DNA from: Amborella trichopoda
Lineage: Eukaryota > Streptophyta > Magnoliopsida > Amborellales > Amborellaceae
Assembly (NCBI RefSeq): GCF_000471905.2
Contig: NW_006500178.1
Coordinates: 3,922,723 to 3,986,722 of the forward strand
Reading direction: 5' to 3'
DNA length: 64,000 nt
Position numbers and translations under genes: made by a program. How positions within the stretch are numbered: position 1 is the stretch's first letter; the number at the start of each line of letters is the position of its first letter. Shown here piece by piece: positions 10,369 to 21,303 of this stretch. Under the pieces are notes generated by a model. It worked only from the letters and a program-made list of their open reading frames with translations, was not told where the DNA came from and made no database searches.

Positions 10369-11033
10369 CATCTTCCCCAGATAGATAGGGCAGGTCGAAT
10401 TTCAAGGAAGCCATACGAGAAGACCTTCTTCATCACTCCTTTCTGAGTCACCCCTCTCTTATTCCTCTTTGCAATTCTCTTTCTTTACTACTGTAAATTC
10501 TCATACAGTAGATAGTTTTCATAATAGTCCTGTATAATCGAGTCAAAGTTGGTAATCTCTATTACTCTGTAGTTTTAAATGTGTGATTGTAATATCTCTT
10601 CTCTTCCCTCTTACTGACCTTACGAATGGAGTTTCTTCTCCAGTTATTGTATTTGTAAACAGTGAGTTTTTATTATGATCTATGAGTTTTAGGATCTATC
10701 TGTCTATTATATGAGTTTTTATATCTGTCTATTATTAATGTAATTTAAATTAGTATTTAGTTCTATTATTAATGCAATTTAAATTAGTACTTAGTATTAA
10801 AATTAGAGATTTAATCCATACTTCTTGGATTATCTTAGATATTTCTGTAATCTCTACTGTATTCATAACATTCTTATTCTTTTATTATACAGGAATTCTT
10901 TAACAATTAGTGAACTATAATTATGCTTTGTTCATATTTTTAAGATAAATTAAGGTAATAATTTTAGTTGTTAATCTAAATTGGTTGCAATTTTAGTCAT
11001 TAATCTAAACTGGTTGATCTTGGCGCGTTTATA

Positions 11034-13132
11034 CATCTTAAATTAGATAAAAGATCTTCGGATCTAGATGCTAAGACATCGATATTTCCTATAAAATGGA
11101 GAGCAATAGTATAGATTAGTGAATTTACTGCCTCACTTTCTGTATAAAGGACATCTTGGTTTTGTTAATTTTTGGCAGTCTATTGTCTTGTATTATTTAA
11201 TATTTGTTTTTTAATAGATTATGGGAGATGGAAATCCCACTATCCACGTAACCATCATGTAAAACCACAGATTATGGCTTTTGCTATTTCTTGATCATGG
11301 GTTCATACCATTTTGCATGCAGATGCATACATAGTCATATGTCTCATGGTATCTAAGATTTGAAGTTCAGATATTCCATCTATATTCCACTTTACTAAAG
11401 TTCTTCCTGAATAGGAAGAAGTATTGGATATGAAAGCCTCTTCAAATTGGATATCAACAGGTGTTGGTCTTCTATGATATGGTAAGGCTGTTGCAGGTTT
11501 CCAATTTTTGGAATATGCAGTTCTTTGGATTTCATCTATATGTGGACTAGATGTCATAAACTGATTAAATGCTTGTTTTCTATTTTCAGTTGTATCATTC
11601 ATAGATTCATCAAATTCTTCTTGAAGCATTAAGGTTTCATGTTCAGGAACCTTTTCTTTGGCTTTATTTGTAATATCAAGTTTAGATAATTTTGATATTA
11701 ATTGATCCATTAATGTTTTATTATCATCTCCGATAAGAAATTTTTCTTTATTTAGCTCAGGATGAGGTTTGAATAGTAACTGTTTTGGTATAAGAATGGA
11801 TGGAGCTGGAGATAAAAGATTTTCAATTCGTACTGTTTCTTTGGCTATTGTTTGTAAGTAAAGATTCGTATAATTATTTTGTTCAATTATATGAGGAAGG
11901 AAGTCAAATCTTGTGACATCTGAAGTAGTTAGTTTATATGGGGTTGCTGTTGTTTCATATACAACTATTTGAGTAGAAGTACTTGATTCCTCTGTATCTT
12001 TTTCGGAGGGTGGTTTACTAACTCCTTTAATAGTTAGACTTTGTTCTGGAGGGTGTATACAAGTGATTTCTTTGCCATCAGTAGTATTGAATTTTGTGAA
12101 TTGAGATTCAAGAGTATTGACTTCAAAGTCAGGTATTTCAATGTTTTTATCACTACATATATTTCTTAACAAATCAAAGAAACATATTGTTGTTTTCTCC
12201 TTTTTAATAAATTTATTAAACTTTTTATGGAATAATTCTACTAATCTAGGTTCAAATGTATTTAGATACCATTTACGTATACTTGCATTTTTCTCAGATA
12301 AATAGTCATTAGTAATATAACTTTTATCTAATTTTCTTTCTTCTGTAAGGGTTAATATTTGAAATTCTGATTTATCAGGCTCATCTTGGGTTGGTTTATA
12401 TTGAGGAATAATTATGTTTTCAGATGTCTGGAATAGTCCTTGAATTTGTGGTTTAGGATGTTGGTTGTTTCTAGATGCAGGTTTTTGTGGTCCGTCATAT
12501 GTTGTGACAAATTTTCTGGATGGTTCTAAGTTTAAAGATTCATTTATTGGATTATCATATCTTGACGATACTACTAAATCATCATGATAAGAACGACTTA
12601 GGTGATTTGGAAATTGTATTTCGATATTTCCATTAATATGTTCAATAATCCTATCAGGAATGTTTTGAACTTGAATTTGTGATGGTTGGTTATCATTGTG
12701 TATTAGCCATGATTCTGGTAATCTTATGTCAGACCAAGATATTGTTTTTGGATCTATAGTGTTGATTTTTCTATATTAGTTTGGAATAGTATAGTTTGAC
12801 CTCTTGTATCTATGTGAAGAACATTAGGATATAGGGTTGTCATAACTTTATAATAAATACGATAAACTATTGCAATATTTTGGGATCCTTGCATCATATC
12901 AAATCCTTGTGTTTTAAGATTTAAGGATAAAACATTTAATATATTCGGATCTGTTAAAAATACAGAATAATTAGGGAAACAATTAAAATATATTGGTCCA
13001 CTACAAAGACTGGATTCTACTATTCCAAGTAATGAATCAGAAAACCTATTATGTCTTGTATCTCTTAGGCATACAAAAACAGAATTGTTAAGTCATAATC
13101 TTGTTAATGGTTTAATTGTTATTTGTATTAAA

Positions 13133-13135
<3 letters not shown>
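11034..13135 (-). mobile_element. Endogenous pararetrovirus fragment S4 (inverted): coat and movement regions
   Basis: On the minus strand this equals S1 positions about 7028-8596 followed directly by 479-960, with no break at the S1 circle junction. It ends at the right-hand TA microsatellite. It shares the stop codons of S1 at 749 and 824, but keeps the base missing from S1 near 7125 and the roughly 95 bp missing near 8260. Confidence 0.88.
11303..12770 (-). pseudogene. Pararetroviral movement-protein C-terminus, spacer and coat N-terminus (long open part)
   Basis: The longest surviving viral frame here: it is open on the minus strand from a stop near 12757 down to TGA at 11303-11305. It covers the end of the movement protein, the Ser/Pro-rich spacer and the first part of the coat protein, including the bases across the S1 junction. 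An indel near 12760 disrupts the upstream movement-protein frame. It has no proper start codon of its own, and the TGA at 11303 is private to this copy (S1 has a sense codon). Confidence 0.7.
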
Positions 13136-13166
<31 letters not shown>

Positions 13167-13739
13167 GAGTCACTGCTGTACGCCCATATGCGAATGGCCC
13201 AGATTGAATATGGTCATTCTGTGGTCGATCTGACACTCATGGATGTTCGATAGTGTTTGTAATTTTNNNNNNNNNNNNNNNNNNNNNNNNNNNNNNNNNN
13301 NNNNNNNNNNNNNNNNNNNNNNNNNNNNNNNNNNNNNNNNNNNNNNNNNNNNNNNNNNNNNNNNNNNNNNNNNNNNNNNNNNNNNNNNNNNNNNNNNNNN
13401 NNNNNNNNNNNNNNNNNNNNNNNNNNNNNNNNNNNNNNNNNNNNNNNNNNNNNNNNNNNNNNNNNNNNNNNNNNNNNNNNNNNNNNNNNNNNNNNNNNNN
13501 NNNNNNNNNNNNNNNNNNNNNNNNNNNNNNNNNNNNNNNNNNNNNNNNNNNNNNNNNNNNNNNNNNNNNNNNNNNNNNNNNNNNNNNNNNNNNNNNNNNN
13601 NNNNNNNNNNNNNNNNNNNNNNNNNNNNNNNNNNNNNNNNNNNNNNNNNNNNNNNNNNNNNNNNGTATCTCTTAGGCATACAAAAACAGAATTGTTAAGT
13701 CATAATCTTGTTAATGGTTTAATTGTTATTTGTATTAAA

Positions 13740-13773
<34 letters not shown>

Positions 13774-13874
13774 GGAGTCACTGCTGTACGCCCATATGCG
13801 AATGGCCCAGATTGAATATGGGTCATTCTGTGGTCGATCTGACACTCATGGATGTTCGATAGTGTTTGAATTTT
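13058..13874. repeat. Sequence repeated on both sides of an assembly gap
   Basis: Bases 13058-13266 and 13665-13874 are the same viral end, TA run and MITE start. They differ only by single-base insertions or deletions (for example GTGGAGTC versus GTGGGAGTC) and TA-run length. 398 N lie between (13267-13664). This is what two unmerged contig ends of the same locus look like, so the second copy is probably not real. Confidence 0.85.
13136..13162. repeat. TA microsatellite at right edge of viral locus
   Basis: A pure TA run joins viral fragment S4 to a family-A MITE end. It appears again at about 13742-13770 after the gap, as part of the repeated gap flank. Confidence 0.9.
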
Positions 13875-14484
13875 AAATTTTTTTCTACAAATCCAAATCA
13901 CTTAAAATTTTAAGTGTGCATTCTTAAAAAATATGTGAATTTATGAAAAATATATATAAAAAATTACATAAAATATATTGATCAAAATACTCCCGAAAAG
14001 TTTTGAGGGGTATTTTGGTCAACTTTTTTTTACAAATCCAAATCACTTGAAAATTTAGGTAGTGTCAGCTAATGACTTAGATTGGGCCGATCTAACGATC
14101 ACGACTTTATTTTGTATTTGAATTTTACTTTTCTTTTTTTTCTACAAATCTAAATCACTTGAAAATTTAGGCGTACATTATACTTATCAAAGCGTACCTA
14201 ATAAAAATATTAAAAAAAGTATTTCGAATTGACCAAAATACTCCCAAAATGTTTTGGGGGTATTTTTGTCAATTTATATTTGTCAAATTATTATTTTTAA
14301 TATTTTTATTAGATTATACTATTTTTTAAGAATAGACGCTCAAAATTTTAAGTAATTTGGATTTGTATAAAAATAAATGAAAATTCAAATACGAAATGAG
14401 GTTGTAACCATTGGATTGGACCCAGATTCAATATGAGCCTTGGCTGACATTGTTGCTATCGGCTTGTGGGACTATTTATATATA
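13769..14484. repeat. Foldback MITE, family A, composite copy
   Basis: The start has the family motif (CCCAGATTGAATATGGG) and the end carries its complement-like counterpart at about 14415-14470. The inside repeats the family core twice (about 13870-14060 and 14130-14300), each with a mirrored centre of the type CCAAAATACTCCC...GGGGTATTTTGGTC. A second MITE start at about 14062 suggests one copy inserted in, or recombined with, another. Confidence 0.7.
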
Positions 14485-15052
14485 TAGGGAATGTCGACAA
14501 AGAGACCATTTATCTTTTGTTCATGGAGCTTACAATCGTTCCCACTCATTAGATGTCAAATTAGATGGCTTGAAATGAGTTACGAAGTCCAAGAATTTTT
14601 TTTTAAACTTTGTGTCTATTCAATGATACTTATACAACACCGTATTTTGGAATTTAAAGAACAAAAATGATGATGACCTCCATACACAAAAGATAAAGTG
14701 TGCAATTTGTATAGAGCCGAGGCTCTAAACAATCAAAGTAAAGCGTACCTTCCGATAGTACTGAGAAATGTGGTTTCAATATTGAAAATCTTTGTGATAG
14801 CCTTAAAATATATTTTCATCTTTAATTAAAAATTTTAAAGCTTCAAAAATAGTGTAGATCGAGCAAATCTATGAAAACTTGAAAAATCCAAAAATGCATT
14901 ACAAGATACACTATTTTCAAAACTTGGAATCTATTTTTTTCTCCATGTATCTTGATGTCAAGATGATCAATTTGAGGATATTTGGGCATCAAAACAACCT
15001 CTTCTCGTACTAGAAGATTTTGAGGTGGCTCTAATTTGTTTGTTTAGAGCTT
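14485..15052. other. Gene-free stretch with interspersed repeat (family C)
   Basis: There is no coding signal. Bases about 14800-15040 belong to an AT-rich repeat that recurs in diverged form at about 46480-46620, 53810-54040 and 56110-56400. It is recognisable by 'dark' conserved words such as ATGATCAATTTGAGG and AAGATACACTATTTT. Confidence 0.5.
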
Positions 15053-15184
15053 TAGCTCTATATAAACTTTTTGTACTTTACAAATAAATACACCCATCAC
15101 AACCTCTTTTAAAGTACAAAAAGTTTATATAGAGCTTAAAGTTCAAAGGTTCAAGTTAGAAGAGGTTGTGATGGGTGTATTTAT
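15053..15184. repeat. Nested inverted repeat
   Basis: TAGCTCTATATAAACTTTTT plus the following bases (15053-15081) is mirrored as its complement at about 15110-15138. The spacer between them (about 15083-15110, ACACCCATCACAACCTCTT) is itself mirrored at 15160-15184. The two overlapping hairpins could form alternative structures. Further pieces of the same words continue to about 15290. Confidence 0.8.
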
Positions 15185-15318
15185 ACAAAAAGTTTACAAA
15201 TAAAGCTAAAGCTTTACAAATAAACTTTTATATAAACTTTTTTGTACTTTAAAACTTTTTGTACTTTAAAACTTTACGAATAACCTTTTTGTATTTTGAG
15301 GGGTTGTTAACTCTAGAC

Positions 15319-15335
15319 AAACACACACACACACG

Positions 15336-15376
<41 letters not shown>
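15319..15376. repeat. CA and TA microsatellites
   Basis: A CA run with one interruption is followed directly by a TA run. Confidence 0.95.
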
Positions 15377-15377
<1 letters not shown>

Positions 15378-15827
15378 GAGGAAAATGCTGAGATTGACAC
15401 TGAAATATATATCTATGCACGTGATATTTAATATAAATCACTTAAATATGTTTATCATTGAAAAATATTTTCAATAAAACATGGTCTCATAGACCATTGA
15501 ATTTATCCGCACTATTGAATAACTTTATGAAATAATTATGATGTTTTAAAAACCATACAATAAATAAATAATTAAGGTATACTATTTGTGATAAAATATG
15601 ATTATAGGGAGACGAAAAAAATTTAAATGCTATTTTAAATAGAGGAATAAAAATTGATATAGTCCACATGAAAAATAGTGAGAGAAAGCTAGAGGAGATG
15701 TGATCAAAATTCATAATTAGAAAATAAAAATTATTCAAGTATCTCCAAAAAAAACAATTAAATTTTATGTATACTTCACCACATATTTTTTTGCTAGTAG
15801 TATAATATTGTAGTTACAAAACCAATT
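15377..15827. other. Gene-free AT-rich stretch
   Basis: Nothing recognisable. The short frames present have no signature of a protein. Confidence 0.5.
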
Positions 15828-15829
15828 TA

Positions 15830-15889
<60 letters not shown>

Positions 15890-15930
15890 TAACAATAACA
15901 ATAACAATAATAATAAAAATAATAATATAA
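15828..15930. repeat. AAT microsatellite
   Basis: About 30 AAT triplets with a short ACA-containing interruption near 15885-15905. Confidence 0.95.
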
Positions 15931-16116
15931 TAATATTATATTAGAGAGACATATAGAGGATGAGTGAGCTCAAACCACTTATTTACTGTAATTAAAAATT
16001 ACATTATAACTTAAAAATATATTATATATATAGATAGAGACTGATAACATACCTTCTATCTTTCATTTAGAAAAATATTTCTAACAAAAAAAAGTAACTA
16101 GAGCGAGTGCTAAGAT

Positions 16117-16850
16117 AGTCCATAGAGAGAGAGAGAGCACTTCCTCATAGGATAAGTTTGAGTGGGACAAGCTTTTGGGTTGAGGCATAATGGTTTTAGC
16201 CTTTTAAGTGAGATATGATAGGAGAGGTTGTTCATCAAGAGAGCTTTGGGAAGGAGAGATTGAGAGAGAGATTTTTAATGAGGGAGAGATGAATAAGAGA
16301 GAAGGGCGAGAATGAGAGAGGGGTTTTTAAGAGGGAGAGATGAATAAGAGAGAAGGGTGAGATTGAGAGAGGGGTTTTTAAGGAGGGAGAGATGAATAAG
16401 AGAGAATATAAATTACGAAAGAGGGAGAGATGAATAAGCGAGAAGAGAAATTATGAGAAGAGAAAAAGTTTTTCAAAAGATAAGGAGGGGGATATTGAGG
16501 GAGAGATCTAAGGAGGGAGATATGAGTGACAAAGGAGAGATGTTATAGGAGATATCTAATGAAGGAGTTATGATTTAGAGAGACATTAATTGCATGTTAC
16601 ATAGTGGTAGAGAGAAAGGTTAGAGGGGGAGAGAAATGTGGGAGGTAGAGAGACATGAATGACTTGTTACATAATAGGAGAGAGAAAAGCCGAAGGAAGT
16701 GAGAAAGTGGATTATTAAAGAAATGAAAAGAATTGGATGAGTGAGAAGAGAGATGGGCATAAGAAAGAATTGGGGGAGAGAGTGTATGATATGTATGTGC
16801 ATGAGAGAATGTAAGAAAGAGATGGTTATTAATATCATGGGACACATGGC
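16117..16850. repeat. GA-rich purine minisatellite
   Basis: Purine-rich strand with loosely repeated units of about 50-60 bp (GGGAGAGATGAATAAGAGAG, then GAGAGGGGTTTTTAAG) best seen at 16260-16440. The apparent reading frames are low-complexity and are not genes. Confidence 0.8.
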
Positions 16851-16879
16851 AAAAGAATAAGCGGGGTGGTCCTCTTCGC

Positions 16880-17335
16880 CTAATATAAATATATCCCATT
16901 ACCCTAAGGGCGGATGGAATAGTGTAAGCCCATTTGACAGTCACGACCTCATTTCGTAATAGAATTTTAATATTTTTTTACAAATCTAAATCACATGAAA
17001 TTTGAATGTATGTTCTTTTCATCAAGGCCTACTTAATAAATATATTAAAAAATAATTTATAAAAAATAAATTTACTAAAATACCCCTTAAAGGTTCAAGG
17101 GTATTTTTGTTAATTTATTTTTACGAATTATTTTTTGATATTTTTATTAAGCTTTCATATTTTTTAAAAAATAAACACTCAAAATTTCAAGTGATTTGAA
17201 TTTGTAAAAAATAAATTAAAATTAAAATACAAAATAAAATTGTGACCATTGATATAGCCCAATTCAATCTTGGGCATTGGGCGCATTGGGCTTATATTGT
17301 AGCTGTCAGCTAGTGAGCTAACCACATATATATTT
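16880..17335. repeat. Foldback MITE, family A, copy
   Basis: Starts with GGAATAGTGTAAGCCCATTTG and ends with the complementary words GGGCTTATATTGTAGC and GTGAGCTAAC. The centre is a mirrored pair (AAATACCCCTTAAAGGTTCA then GGGTATTTTTGT). Confidence 0.7.
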
Positions 17336-19959
17336 GTGTGTGTGTGCATCCAAGTGCATGTGTGGACCGAACTTGGCCTGGCTTGAAGCCAACCTCGGCC
17401 CAAAGGCCGGTGGCCTAGCCAAATCCAATTGGTAAACTAACTCATGGCTTAGCTATATGCTTGTTAAAGAATTTGTTTTGTTTTGTTTTTTTTTTAAAAA
17501 AAAATGTTATCTTTAGATATTGGTTCAGGATTCATGAAAGGATGTGACAAAAGTTTTACGTTGACTACGAACCTAATACAACCCTCCCTATTTTCTTTAA
17601 GCTTGGGGACTTTGGGATAAGACTCAGATGATGATGATGAACTTAAGATATTGACAGAAATGAAATTCTAGTGTCATGTTGTGGTGCCCAACCGCCCAGA
17701 CCTCCTGGACCCAAAGCCATTCCTGGAGTATTTGCATTTCCATATAATTGTCACTTCACAATGTACAAATGAATACATACCTACGTAAAAATTGCAATAT
17801 ACAGGAAAAATATATGTAGCAAGTACATCATAAAATATATATTAGTATTATAACCAATGATTTAAAACCTGGCTGGAAATGTCGATCTAGGAATCGATCA
17901 TGACCGATCCATTCCTTGTCAGAATAGGGAATTGGTCTGATTCCTTGAATCGCCAGCAATTCTGTTCGAAAACGGGGCGATCTATTTTTCCACACAATAT
18001 GCTATCTTATTATTTTCCTTTTTATTTTTTTTAATTTTGCAATTTCTATGGACAACATCGGAGAATTGGTCTGAATCACCAATCCAAATCGGCAATTTAC
18101 CAATACAGACCGAATTTTTGGAAGGCCTGTTCACACAATCGAGTTCAGCAACTTGAGTTCAAGTGAATAAAAGGAAGACAGAATGCTACTAGCAAGATGT
18201 TCCGACAGCCTAAAAACTGTAATTCAGGATTGAAGATGGTCAATCATCGACAAATAGAACAAAATCTTTAAATCTTGATTCCCACAAAAGAACGACAAAT
18301 AAAACAAAATCTTTAAATCTTGATTCCCACAAAAGAAAAGCGGAGCCCTAAGCAATAGAATGAAGTGATCGCAGTCAATACTTTTAATTTTAGAAGCAAA
18401 TTGCTATGGCTGATTGTTTGGTCAGCTGACCACTTTCCCGATTAAACATTATTAAAGTGCTCGGGAGGAAAAGAAAAAGGAAAAAGTTTCTATATTTCCA
18501 CGGTTGTATAGAACCTCTATACTACACCATCCAGCCTTCCAATTTAGATCAAATAAATCATTTAAAGTTTGACCTAAGTCCTCCAATTTAAATCAAATAA
18601 ACCGTTTGACCAAGATCCAACGCCTCAAAGCATTTTATTTTTAGTTTTTATTATACAAATTATATGAATATGAAATATCACAATGAGGTACATCTAAAAA
18701 ATATATAATTTTTTTCCAATAAAATAAAATACCCAAAATACCCTTACAACTTTCAGGGTTATTTTGGTCATTTTATTTTATCGGGTATATTGTTTTATAT
18801 TTTTTGGAGGTGCGAGTTTAAGAAAGGAGTGGACGCCCAAAATTTGGTGTCAAAATATTCTGTAGAAAAAAATTAAAAATAAAACTTTGTAGATGCATGA
18901 GATTGTAATTGGATCCATATCAACTGTTCTGATCTGACTGCTAGATAAGGGAAAGTATTATAACTATTATATATTAAGAGAAATATAGAAAGCTTGCCCT
19001 TAAGAAAACTTGGTGAACAAAAGAGAGAATGCTAGAGATTACATCTTCTAGGTCTAAAAGTGTTAAGATGCCCTAATATCTCTTATGTCGAATGTGCAAC
19101 AACTTGCGGGAAACAGGGGTACAACTATGGTGCGATCAACCAGCTCATGAAGGTACTCAAGGTGAAATAACAATCTGAATTCACTACCTAAAACAAAATA
19201 TATGAGAGATCTGAAACACATGGCAGAAAAAATTGACTTTATGGGCACAATATTGGAAATGGTGTGGAAAAGTTAATTATTTAGAACTGAAAAAAGCAAA
19301 TGTAAAAAAATATGTGGATATTTTAAGCCTTCCAACATTTCTCATCAAATTCAGATTTACAGATTTCCAATAAACAACATTGCTCCAAACCTAGGGGTTT
19401 TGATTCAAGCTGATCCCATGTTAAACTCAAGAAATGTATAGCATCTCCTGCAAGAGTACCACCCGAGGGATAATGCTCTCAGGCCTAAGGAGGACTGATA
19501 CCCCTTGCTAGTTTTGCTACCCTTCTTCAGTTATTCATATGGATTAGGCTAGTCTCATTGAGAGTTTGGATTGGTTTTAGTGTAATGGGAGACAAATGAG
19601 GAAAGCGCTGTCATTAACCCCATTTGTGTTTGTTTGTGGAATGGGGCAAAAATAAAACTATCGAGGCAAGAAACTGCAAAGGAGTCAACTAGGCAGACGT
19701 CGATGAGGAAAACCAGTGCAATAATGTTTCTCTCTTTGAGGACTGTTTAAGCACAATTAGGAGACTTAAGGAGCTTTTAATTGGCAAGGTAGGTAGGGGA
19801 TAATGCTTGGCAGTTCTTTCAATTGGCAAGGTAAGGAGATTAAGGAGCTTTTAAGCCTTTCAGATAAGAGCGACAATGCAAAGGGGATTAGGAAGCTACA
19901 GATATTGTTTTCATCCATTAACAATGAGATATTTTCAATCAAGGAGACATAGGAGTCAT
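17336..19959. other. Gene-free stretch with minor repeats
   Basis: No gene seen. A 45-bp tandem duplication lies at about 18248-18338. A foldback-like repeat related to family A lies at about 18530-18960, with a mirrored centre CCAAAATACCC...GGGTTATTTTGGTC near 18730-18765. The remainder is single-copy-looking non-coding DNA. Confidence 0.5.
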
Positions 19960-19967
19960 GTGATGGC

Positions 19968-20125
19968 TAAGGGTGGCAAAAGGCCGGGCCAGCCCTGGCC
20001 TTGGCCTGGCCCTTGTCCCCATAGGTCCGGCCCTATTAGTCCCTGGCCCTAGCCTGGCCAACGCCCTAGCCCAGGCCCTACTCTTTTAGGGTAGGGCCGG
20101 GCCGCCCAGCTCATTGCTAGCCCTA
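19968..20125. mobile_element. hAT-type MITE, family B, with perfect 8-bp target duplication
   Basis: The element starts TAAGGGTGGCAA and ends TTGCTAGCCCTA, which are imperfect inverted repeats. GTGATGGC flanks it on both sides (19960-19967 and 20126-20133). Eight-base target duplications are typical of hAT. The interior is GC-rich and made of GGCC-containing words, unlike the AT-rich surroundings. Relatives lie at 49953-50269, 51434-51565 and 59212-59556. Confidence 0.88.
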
Positions 20126-20231
20126 GTGATGGCAGGGGTACTGCCTAAGGCAACTTGTATGTTTATCTGCACCAGAGATGTTTCACAACATTCTAAAGAG
20201 AAGAAGAAGAATTCCATAACATCATAGTTGC

Positions 20232-20612
20232 TCCTATCTAGACGTCAGTCAAATTACTGAAACCAACCAGCTCTCAAGCATATAACTTATTACTCTTTAT
20301 TATGCAACCAATAAAAATACTTGTAAAAGCAACTGAACAAGATATTGGCCCGAATCATGCTCCAAAAACTAGCACAAGGCATCAACAATGTAAGTCTAAA
20401 TGCTTCAAGCTTCACTTTTTACTCCTAGCTAGAAGTCAGTCGAATTACCTGAACCAACTAGCTCTCAAGCATATAACTTATTACTCTTTATTATGCAAAT
20501 AAAACAAAAACTTGTAAGAGCAACTGAACAAGATAGTGGCCAGAATCATGCTCCTAAAACTGGCGTAAGGCATCAACAATGCAAGTTTAAATGCTCCATA
20601 CTTTACTTTTTA
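20232..20612. repeat. 191-bp tandem duplication
   Basis: Two units of about 191 bp; for example CTCTCAAGCATATAAC is at 20271 and again at 20462. They have diverged by several per cent and are non-coding. Confidence 0.85.
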
Positions 20613-21303
20613 CTAAATAGAGCAAACATTTGGGGAAAACCTAGATAATGGTAATCTGATCTGTAAGAAGTACATAATACGTTCGCAATGATTTATTTGA
20701 TCACCAAAAAAAAAAAAGAACTGCTCAAGAATTGAGATCATCTAGCTCCAATTAACTGACATAAAATGCATCATGCATCACACTAAATACAATCTTAAAA
20801 AGAATAGAAGCTAACCATTAAAGAGTACAAGTAAACATCTCCTTGACAAGGTTTACTAACTGCCAAAATCTTTGGAATTAAAGCAGGTTACCCGAAAAAC
20901 TAGATAGCAAAAAGCTCCTCAGATCATTACCATCAACAGAATATCAAAGAAAGAGGTCACCAACAAATAGAGTATAAATACATCAATCTGTACATGGATT
21001 CTATAATGTTCTAGTACAAGTTATGCTACAAAAATAATGATTTCACATTATATGATACTTGAAAAGGAGGCATGACATCTGATACTTGGATATGAATTTC
21101 ACAAGTCAATTCAAATATTATCATTTCCATAGATAGTTCAAAACTTGGGAAGTAATAATAATTCTGCTACACTTATAATAAATAACAATTATGGTACAAA
21201 ATTGGGATCGGAGAATGTCGAGAAGGTGGTCTTACAAGTCGTCAAAACTTCCAAGTGAGCAGGAGGGACTCTACTGGCTCATTCACCTTTAAGAATGGGT
21301 CAA
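20613..21303. other. Gene-free stretch including likely 3' UTR of the zinc transporter
   Basis: No ORF of interest. The part next to 21304 would be the 3' untranslated region and terminator of the minus-strand MTP12-like gene. Confidence 0.4.

Larger units (their letters stand above)
9319..11033 (+). mobile_element. Endogenous pararetrovirus fragment S3: ORF2 3' part, promoter, leader
   Basis: This is a second copy of the S1 region from about 4728 to 6476. It has the end of ORF2, the three 51-bp repeats, the TATA box and the leader. It ends just before the primer site, at GGCGCGTTTAT, and is joined at about 11034 to inverted coat sequence. Confidence 0.88.

Noticed and set aside
462-13162. 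LTR retrotransposon as explanation of 479-13135
   Set aside because: A movement-protein region is present, there is no integrase, no terminal repeats, and the gene order is permuted; a pararetrovirus fits better.
13170-13698. Frames of 140-170 codons across the gap at 13267-13664
   Set aside because: Almost entirely N; no sequence to support a protein.
16597-16944. Minus-strand frame of 115 codons rich in Ser/Leu/His/Phe
   Set aside because: Lies in the GA minisatellite; low complexity and not conserved-looking.
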